Source: Atkinsonella hypoxylon
Taxonomy: Eukaryota; Ascomycota; Sordariomycetes; Hypocreales; Clavicipitaceae
Assembly (NCBI GenBank): GCA_000729835.1
Contig: JFHB01000365.1
Coordinates: 1 to 15,675, forward strand
Reading direction: 5' to 3'
Length of the DNA: 15,675 nt
The position numbers and the translations under genes are program-made. Positions 10,120 through 15,675 of this stretch are shown piece by piece. How positions within the stretch are numbered: the first letter of the stretch is position 1; the number at the start of each line of letters is the position of its first letter. The notes under the pieces were generated by a model that was not told the origin of the DNA, did not search any database, and was given only the letters and a program-made list of their open reading frames with translations.

Positions 10120-10560
10120 CTCCTTAGTTATTGCAATAGCGATTTTGCTAGTGATAAAACCTCTTCTAAATTAACCTATGCTTATCTATATAAGCTAGCT
10201 AGTAGACCTATTAGCTAGAAATTAAAGAAAGCTAGTACTATTGCTCTTTCTACATTAGAAGCAGAATCTAATGCATTATCTAAAGCTATAAGGGAATTAG
10301 AGTAGCTCTACGGCCTTTTTAAGGAGATAAAGCTACCTTTAACCCCTTCTATTCCTATTAGGTGTAATAATTAAGGCGCTATAGTTACTGCTTACAACCT
10401 AACGTTATATAGTAAGACTAAGTACACCCTTTTAAAGTTTAACTACATTAGGGAAAAGATTTATAAAGGTATAGCTAAGGTTAGTTATATTAATATAAAT
10501 TAGATGCTAGCAGATAGCCTAACTAAGCCTCTTGCTATTTAAAAGCATTAATAATTCATT
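10120..10560 (+). pseudogene. Copia RNase H
   Basis: SYCNSDFASDKTS carries the first Asp (GAT at 10141). STLEAESNALSKAI holds the conserved Glu (GAA at 10264). RCNN at 10360-10371 has Asn where the third catalytic Asp of 'CDN' is expected (AAT at 10366), followed by a TAA in place of Gln. The end, KYTLLKFNYIREKI, then MLADSLTKPL, is the C-terminal signature of copia pol. It would have removed the RNA template during reverse transcription. Confidence 0.9.
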
Positions 10561-10584
10561 AAGTTACTAGAGCTTTCTAGCTAG

Positions 10585-10826
10585 CTTATAAAAGCAATAA
10601 AAACACTTAAAAAATCGAAAAGCAACGAAAAAACATTTAAAAATCGAAAACAATAAAAACAATTAACAATAACTAGTTATATTTAACTATAACTACCCTA
10701 GAATTACTAGAATTAGTTATGTTATTTAGTTCTGTTATTAGTACTATATTTTGTTAGTTAATTCTAACTTAAATATCCTTTAAAGGAGCTAAGTTGCTTA
10801 TAGAACTAGTTACTTCTTATATTTCT
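10585..10826 (+). other. Copia 3' untranslated region
   Basis: No coding frame. It holds an A-rich stretch at about 10590-10680 in which AATCGAAAA is repeated twice. Nothing else is recognised before the polypurine tract. Confidence 0.6.
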
Positions 10827-10834
10827 AGAGGGAG
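10827..10834 (+). promoter_or_regulatory. Copia polypurine tract
   Basis: AGAGGGAG is an uninterrupted purine run ending on the base before the 3' LTR. This is the expected position for the plus-strand primer in reverse transcription. It is short but exactly placed. Confidence 0.75.
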
Positions 10835-11526
10835 TGTTAAAAATAAGCTACCCTATATAGCCTATTTTTATGCCTATTAGTTGCTCTATTATGTAACCCT
10901 TATTAGGTCTTATTACATTAATTTTTAGTAGAGATATCGCTGTTACTAGATGCAAAACATCTAGAATTAACTAAGGCAAAGTTGCCTAACCTATAGTTAA
11001 CTTTAACTGCGATTTTCTCTACAACTAGCAATAGTAGAAATTCAAGAAGTATACTATTTAAAAGCTAAGAATTAGGGCTATTTAATAGTATAATTGTTAG
11101 ATAGAGTTGCTTATAAGGGTTGCTTATTATTAGTGGAATTTATTAAATTATGCATATAGGCGTCTCGTTTGTATAGCTGTAAGTCGATTTTTTTGTTTTT
11201 ATATAGTAAATCTTTTTGCGGAAATTATAAAGTAGCCTACAAGCCCCTTCTAGCGACTATAGCCTGCCGATATAGTTAGAGGGTCTATAAGGGACTAGAA
11301 AGATTTGAGATCCTACCCTCACTGTTCATTACAGCGCTCTTAATATAAAGATACCACTATTACAGTTATCTATTGCCTCTACGTGATTTAGTACTATACA
11401 CTACAGCTTGATTTAGGCCGCTGCTGCTTCCACTACGTAATAATTGCTAGGAGCAATTACAGGTGCTAAATATAAGAGACCACTACCCTCTTCTATCTAG
11501 TCCTGTAATCCCTATTATTTTCAATA
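10835..11526 (+). repeat. Copia 3' LTR
   Basis: Full-length match to 3700-4391. It begins TGTTAAAAATAA and ends TTATTTTCAATA; the terminal TA is probably a mutated CA. The first third is consistently more AT-shifted than the 5' LTR, including loss of the CACGTG site. In the middle it often keeps C or G where the 5' LTR is mutated, for example CCTGCCGATA near 11264. The LTRs therefore took hits independently, and an insertion date based on their divergence would be too old. Confidence 0.93.
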
Positions 11527-11531
11527 AGTAT
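11527..11531. repeat. Target-site duplication of copia, right copy (AGTAT)
   Basis: Identical to 3695-3699 and directly after the 3' LTR. Confidence 0.85.
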
Positions 11532-11643
11532 TCTAGTAAGAAGGTAGTTCTACTAGCTTAGGTTAGTTATGCAATTTAAGCTGTTTATTAACGAATTTAT
11601 AGCAAGCAAGATAAAGTAGTAGGCTTCTTTTCTCCTAAGGCAT
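11527..11643 (-). pseudogene. Gypsy-1 gag, N-terminal fragment
   Basis: Minus-strand ATG at 11643 opens a frame of about 39 codons up to the copia insertion: MP, a TAG, then EKRSLLLYLACYKFVNK and further residues with two more stops. After removal of the copia element and one AGTAT the frame continues directly into the gag segment at 3694 and below. The ATG is the first in-frame one visible; sequence upstream in frame contains stops, so it is a reasonable but unproven start. I cannot match the protein sequence to a named gag family. Confidence 0.55.
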
Positions 11644-11854
11644 AAGATCCCTTTTTTAAATCTAGAAATCTGGATTTTAGCAGTAAAATTTGTAGAATTA
11701 GTGTATAGTTTTAAGTTCTCTATTAGTAAAAGGAATATAATTCCTTCTACTAAGCTCCTTCTAAAGTTACTCTATCTTAGATATTATAATTTTAGCTTTT
11801 TAAGCTTAAGGAGAGTTAGTAACAATTAGAAGCAATTGCTACTACTTATTACAG
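11644..11854 (-). other. Gypsy-1 leader between LTR and gag
   Basis: Non-coding sequence of about 210 bp. The primer-binding site should lie near its right end (about 11830-11854), but I could not recognise a clear tRNA 3'-end match there. A self-priming arrangement or loss through RIP are both possible. Confidence 0.45.
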
Positions 11855-12089
11855 TGTAATCTAATGTAGGTTTGTTGGAAGTAACAATAGGTTGTTGGAT
11901 TTAACAGGTTATGTAAAGATTTGTGAGAGAAGTTGTAAGAGTTGCTGTAGGGAGCATCTAGTAATAGTGTTCTAGTAAATAATAGTTAATTGTTCAATCT
12001 AACTACTTAAGTGTTGCTTCTGACTACTTATACATGATTGCGGTCACGTGCACTAGTGACCTGCGGGTCTGTAGGATTATCCCGTAACA
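11855..12089 (-). repeat. Gypsy-1 5' LTR (outer end firm, inner end tentative)
   Basis: On the minus strand it begins TGTTACGGGATAATCC, a start typical of fungal gypsy LTRs, and may end AGATTACA at 11855, giving about 235 bp with TG...CA ends. The right end (12089) is firm because the RNase H frame of gypsy-2 runs up to 12090. The inner end is a guess: no second LTR is in the window. This block keeps many CA, TG and CG dinucleotides and stands out as the least RIP-mutated sequence here. A dyad GGTCAC (12042-12047)...GTGACC (12056-12061) lies close to the outer end. Confidence 0.6.
12042..12061. promoter_or_regulatory. Inverted repeat with CACGTG in gypsy LTR
   Basis: GGTCAC and GTGACC flank an 8-base spacer, and CACGTG is at 12045-12050. 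It could be a transcription-factor site in U3 or simply a hairpin. It resembles the TCACGTGACC motif of the copia LTR. Confidence 0.3.
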
Positions 12090-12500
12090 ATTGTAGTAAG
12101 TAAGGTGTATTTAATAATTCTCTTTACTAGTAAGTAGTTTATAATAATATTAATAGTATAGCAGTTAGATTAAACTATTTTCTATAGCTTTTAAATACTC
12201 TATATAATTGCAGCTACCTTTACCTTAGTTAATCTATAACGTTTCTCTAGGTTAAAAGTGTATCTTAAGAGAAAAAGGATTAGTTAAAGCTAGTTGTTTT
12301 TAATATCTTTACTAGGTATACTATAACTGTTCTATTTACTTATAAGCTAAAAGATAAAGAGCCTAAATCCTTCCTTATAAGCGTTAACTTTAAAGAATAA
12401 ATACTTACTAGAGTTATAGTGCTATAGAATAGTGTTTTTATTAAGGTATACTTTTACTTCTTAGAATGCCTTTTCTTCTTTAGGTTTTAGTAAAAACGTT
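12090..12500 (-). pseudogene. Gypsy-2 RNase H, truncated
   Basis: KEEKAF, one stop, then EVKVYLNKNTIL at about 12483-12420 match the 'ef..Lk..L...p.l' lead-in of RT RNase H domains. ILFLLRYTFNLEKRYRLTKV at about 12284-12220 matches the 'i.y.Sr.l...E.rY..tE.E' block. The frame then reads IIKYTLLTT and stops at 12090, at a point where related proteins continue for many residues. The catalytic Asp and Glu of the domain are not clearly readable. Confidence 0.8.
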
Positions 12501-12639
12501 ACTTTTTAGGCTTTCTTTTAGTGTATTAGTTTAAATAGACTATTAGCTAAGCCTTTCTTATAAAGCTCTTACAGTAAAGTAGTTTTTTATTTCTATAGTA
12601 AGTAAATTTATATATTAAACTATAGAATACTCTTCTATA

Positions 12640-13440
12640 AAAAGCTAACTATACTAATAAAGGTCTTTAGATTTATAAGATCTACTAAAAACTTAAGTTT
12701 TTAAAAAGCTTTTAGTTTATTATTTATATTAGTAATTCTATTACTATTAACAATAAAATCTAACAGCTAAATAGCTAAGTAGCTTATAAATAACTTCTTT
12801 ATAGCTATTATTAACTTATTTTTCTCTAGAATTAATAAAACTATATTAAGGTATATAAGGTAGTTCTTAGTAGAGTTAAAGAATATAATAATGTTATTAA
12901 TATAGATTTATATAAAATATTAGTGCTTTTAAAATAATTAGTCTATATACTATTAAGCAAAAGCTAGTGCATTCTTAAAGCCTATAAGCGCTATATTTAA
13001 TACTTCTAATCTTTATTTTAATATTACTACTATATAAGATTAATGTTCTTATTTTATAGGAAGTTAGTAAAAAAACCCTAATATATTAAAGAGTAAAAAC
13101 ATCTTCTTACTATATATATCTACTATAATATTTAATTAATCTAGTAAAGAGTATATATTTAGTATTACTACACTATTAAGTAGCTTTATATTAACTATAA
13201 CTTATCCTTTTCTTTCTATTAAGGTTTTAATCTACACTATAAAGGCTAAGTAAGCTATAGCTGCTAAGTTGTCTAAATATAACATTTTTCTACTTAAATA
13301 TAGTTTATTATAAACCTTATTTAATTTAGCTTTATCTTTAGCTTCTAGTAGGTAGATTTAGATAGGTTTTAGCTACTTCTACTATTTATTTACTAAATTT
13401 ACTCTTATATACTAGTTTTTAGGTATAGGAATAATACCTC
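12640..13440 (-). pseudogene. Gypsy-2 reverse transcriptase
   Basis: The catalytic box at 12904-12893 reads YINN where the family has Y-(I/V/L)-D-D; both Asp codons have become Asn. It is followed by IIIFFNSTKNYLIYLNIVLL, matching 'iliyS.s..eHl.hl..vl..L', then LILEKNKLIIAIKKLFI ('l.kn.l.l...KC.f'). ITNINNKLKAF and LKFLVDLINLKTFISIVSFL match the thumb/connection segment in which 'p.t.k.l..flGl.gyyr' is expected. The N-terminal boundary is estimated from usual RT length. The left copy has only the part before this box inside the window. Confidence 0.88.
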
Positions 13441-14005
13441 TATTATAATAAATATTGTATTTATCTATTAAGTTAATAAGCTTAGTTGTAATGTTTAGGT
13501 TTAAGTTTTCTACCTTAACCTTATATTTATTATAGATATATAGTACATCCTTAGAACAAAAGATTCTATATATAGAGATACTATTATTAACTTTCTTAGG
13601 GTTAAATCTACTACTATTACCTTCTTTCTATAACTTATAATCTTCTATAGGCAATAAACTATTATTAGGTGTAATATTCTTAGAAAAATATATATATAAA
13701 TTAAATAGGTTTATAATTATATAGTTAGCCTTAAGCCCTTTATTATACTAAAGATAAGCAACCTTTTAATTTTTCTAGATTATAATAAATTTATCTAAAT
13801 AGTTATAGGCTACTATTTATTTCTAGTTAGTTGTACTAAGTAATATATCTAGAATAAGGTTAAATTTTAAGTATATATAGTAGGCAGTAGCTTTCTTATT
13901 AGCTAGTACCTCTTTCTATTTAACTAGAATATACTTCTATAATTTTAGCGGAATTATTACAGCTTATACTACTGTTATATTCTAATATAGAATCTTTAAA
14001 ATTAG

Positions 14006-14248
14006 CTAGAAGATACCTATTTCTATAACTATATTATAAATAGACCTAATAGTAGCTCTAAAGTAGATAAAATTAATTTTAACACTATAATTATAGAGGA
14101 AGGTTAAACTTAAAAGAAGCTTTAGTTCTAAGTTACTTATTATATTAGCTATAACTGTAAAATAGCTAGTTATAGGTATATTATATATAGATCTAGGGAT
14201 ATAGAAGTTAAATATAGCTGTTTTAGAGATATAGAAGAACAATTGCAC
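14006..14248 (-). pseudogene. Gypsy-2 aspartic protease remnant, longest open stretch
   Basis: Paralogue of 1046-1288, also 80 codons from a GTG. It contains LELKLLLSLTFLYNYSVKIN, where the other copy has Gly for the first Ser and Asp for the last Asn; both changes are G-to-A transitions. It is an accidental gap between stops in the protease part of pol, not a gene by itself. Confidence 0.65.
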
Positions 14249-14290
14249 TTTAGTAACTAGTTTTAGCTCTATTTTTGCCTATTTTATATT

Positions 14291-15675
14291 TTAACTAAAC
14301 TAAGTTAACTATACTTTATTAACTAACACTAAAGAGGTTTTAGTATTTAGGTAGATTTAATATAATAGTCTTTTATTATAGAATTAAATAGAAATCTTTA
14401 GAAAGGAATTTAACTTTAAAATACTAAATTTAATAAGCTATAGCTTTATAACTACTTTAACTACTTACTTTATCTAGATTCTTTATAAATCCTTTTAGTT
14501 TACCTCTATTTAAACCTTTTTCTTTTACTTTTCTTTACTTTTAGTAAAATAGATTTTAATAAAGTTAAATTCTAGGCTAATTAGTAGTTTCTTAGTATTA
14601 ACTATTTCTTCTTCTTCTATTAGCTAGTATTTATAGCTTTTAAGGTACTTCTTATAGTCTTTTTAGTTAAATTTATCTTTAAACGTTATTATATAGGTAT
14701 ATTCCTTATTATTCTATAGTAAGCTTTATTATTAGAAATATTAAAGCTACTAAGGATACTGCAGCTTTAGCTAATAATTCTAGCTAGCCTCTAAATTCTA
14801 GTTCTACTAAGGCTAAAGCTACTGCTCTCTTAGTAGCTAATTTCTTTAGTTTTACAGTAAGTACTAAGGATAATTATTCTAGTAATTTTTATAGAATAAA
14901 GGTTAGAACTAAAATTAACTATTACTTTTATTCTAGTTTACTTAGTTACTTTAGGCTACTTTATTATTTTTAAAGTTCTTACTATTAAATTTACTTTAAG
15001 TATAGTAAGTATTAGTACTTTCTTTATAGTCTTTTAATTTTTATTATTTTCCTAAATCCTTAAGGCATTTTTATAGATCCTTAACCTTATTATCTACTAT
15101 AGTAATATATATAAACCTTAAGTCTTTTACTATTAAAATTAGGTATAGCTATTATAATTCTAAGTATAGCTTATAATAAAGTCTTAAAAGGAGCTAAAGA
15201 TTAGTAGTTTTACTATTTATATAGATATATTAGAATACTTTAGAGGTAAATTCTCTAAATAATTTTTCTTTAATTATATTTTACTCTATAAACTTAGCTA
15301 AATCTAGCTATATTATTACATTTTAGATCTATATACTAAATTCTTTATAAATAGCAGTATAAATAGAGTTTAAACTACTAAAAATAGCTGTTTTTTTATA
15401 GTAATTTAGATACTACTTATACTATATTAATATATTCCTTTTAAAGAGAGTTTAAAGCTTAATATAAATAGCTTCTTAGGCGTTAATTATATTATAGCTA
15501 TAGTAGTCTTTAATAGCTTAAATCTATAGCTTTATATTATAAAAAATATTGTACTTTCCTTTATATAAAATTAGCTTATAGATATTTTTATTGTTAAAGG
15601 GTTTAAAGTAATTAATATTAGTAATTTTCTATATAGAATCTATTTATTCTTTAGGGGTTTAGAACTATATATTAC
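14291..15675 (-). pseudogene. Gypsy-2 gag, partial (continues off right edge)
   Basis: Colinear with 1331-2715 of the left copy. It holds the linker before protease and the C-terminal part of gag. It is stop-rich and very AT-rich; no zinc knuckle can be read. It is identified by position and by identity to the other copy, not by motif. Confidence 0.6.

Larger units (their letters stand above)
5353..10584 (+). pseudogene. Copia gag-pol polyprotein, one frame of 1744 codons with about 60 stops
   Basis: A single reading frame (start positions 1 modulo 3) runs without any indel from an apparent mutated start at 5353 (ATA, in the context AAAATAGCA) to TAG at 10582-10584. Domains in order by residue: gag core about 250-365, Ser/Asn/Lys-rich linker about 365-495, protease about 500-620, His/Cys pre-integrase motif 776-813, integrase core 840-940, acidic/Pro-rich linker about 1070-1200, RT about 1220-1460, RNase H about 1590-1735. 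Internal stops are TAA or TAG except two TGA (6622 and 7543), as expected from Gln, Trp and Arg codons by C-to-T or G-to-A change. A final stop slightly earlier, among the TAA codons near 10550, is possible. No intact protein can be made. Confidence 0.9.
3700..11526 (+). mobile_element. Complete Ty1/copia retrotransposon, RIP-inactivated
   Basis: A 7827-bp element with all structural parts: two 692-bp LTRs (3700-4391 and 10835-11526), matching 5-bp target duplications, a primer-binding site at 4392, a polypurine tract at 10827, and one gag-pol frame ordered gag, protease, integrase, RT, RNase H. Integrase before RT is diagnostic of Ty1/copia. It lies in the gag of gypsy-1, in the opposite orientation. 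The coding frame has about 60 in-frame stops, all of the kind C-to-T or G-to-A mutation creates from Gln, Trp or Arg codons, and no frameshift. Structurally it is intact; it is dead only by point mutation. Confidence 0.95.
1..12089 (-). mobile_element. Ty3/gypsy retrotransposon 1 (interrupted by copia, left end outside window)
   Basis: Seen: minus-strand gag-protease-RT remnants fill 1-3699. The same reading frame resumes on the far side of the copia element at 11527-11643, followed by a leader and an LTR-like block ending at 12089. Removing the copia element and one AGTAT duplication joins the two halves in frame. Known: in Ty3/gypsy elements the order is LTR, gag, protease, RT, RNase H, integrase, LTR; here it runs right to left. 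Inference: this is one element whose RT end, RNase H, integrase and 3' LTR lie left of the window. It is inserted in the RNase H of gypsy-2 at 12089/12090. It is heavily RIP-mutated and cannot be active. Confidence 0.8.
12090..14290 (-). pseudogene. Gypsy-2 pol (protease, RT, truncated RNase H)
   Basis: Codons with upper coordinate 1 modulo 3 stay in phase from the protease (14248) through the RT box (12895) to the RNase H block (12469 and below): no frameshift in 2.1 kb, only many TAA and TAG. This is the signature of RIP, not of ordinary decay. Domain order is right for Ty3/gypsy, and the RNase H directly following RT separates it from copia. The frame is cut at 12090 by the gypsy-1 LTR. 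Confidence 0.85.
12090..15675 (-). mobile_element. Ty3/gypsy retrotransposon 2 (host of gypsy-1, right end outside window)
   Basis: Same family and strand as gypsy-1. Gag, protease, RT and most of RNase H are in one register from the right edge to 12090. There the frame stops against the TGTTACGGG end of another LTR, in the middle of a conserved RNase H block. Integrase and the 3' LTR are absent and should lie beyond the far end of gypsy-1, outside the window. It is more AT-shifted than gypsy-1, as expected for the older copy. Confidence 0.8.
12961..15675. repeat. Long direct repeat, right copy
   Basis: Counterpart of bases 1-2715, colinear without net gaps. Mismatches in the lines I compared are transitions, and most put T or A in this copy. 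Confidence 0.95.

Noticed and set aside
5353..10584. Stop-codon reassignment, with TAA and TAG read as Gln
   Set aside because: Many stops replace conserved Trp as well as Gln, catalytic Asp residues are also altered, and the start codon is lost; RIP accounts for all of this.
10590..10680. CRISPR-like or functional tandem array in the A-rich stretch
   Set aside because: Only two irregular copies of a 9-base motif in the copia 3' untranslated region; no spacer regularity.
1..15675. Mitochondrial DNA or an AT-rich bacterial or plasmid origin for the window
   Set aside because: The AT-richness comes with TpA excess and depletion of CpA/TpG, and the content is LTR retrotransposons; no mitochondrial genes, tRNAs or bacterial signals are seen.
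1..15675. Tandem segmental duplication of about 13 kb
   Set aside because: The offset repeat is explained by two members of one gypsy family at different nesting levels, with an LTR boundary at 12089/12090.

Overview
The window looks like a transposon-filled, AT-rich block of a filamentous ascomycete (Pezizomycotina-type) genome that has been through repeat-induced point mutation (RIP). I see no host gene, RNA gene or CRISPR. TpA is very frequent and CpA, TpG and CpG are scarce. Long coding frames are still in register but are riddled with TAA and TAG codons. Related copies differ almost only by C/T and G/A changes. I cannot name the species.

Three LTR retrotransposons are nested. (1) The oldest visible layer, gypsy-2 (12090-15675, minus strand, running off the right edge), keeps gag, protease, reverse transcriptase and most of RNase H, then stops abruptly at 12090. 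(2) A second member of the same family, gypsy-1 (minus strand), sits at that point. Its 5' LTR is about 11855-12089, its leader 11644-11854, and its gag start 11643-11527. Its gag, protease and first part of RT continue from 3699 down to position 1 and off the left edge. (3) A complete Ty1/copia element (3700-11526, plus strand) is inserted in the gag of gypsy-1. It has two 692-bp LTRs, a 5-bp target duplication AGTAT on each side, a primer-binding site, a polypurine tract, and one gag-pol frame of 5232 bp with about 60 in-frame stops and no frameshift.

Because gypsy-1 and gypsy-2 are the same family on the same strand, bases 1-2715 reappear at 12961-15675 with a constant offset of 12960. The right copy is the more AT-shifted, which agrees with the nesting order gypsy-2, then gypsy-1, then copia.

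Nothing here can encode an active transposase or polyprotein. Several catalytic Asp codons now read Asn, and the copia gag start codon now reads ATA. The least degraded parts are the gypsy LTR, the copia LTRs and the long copia leader. I did not find a new biological system; the interesting content is the nesting, the RIP pattern, and some structured non-coding sequence in the copia leader and LTRs.
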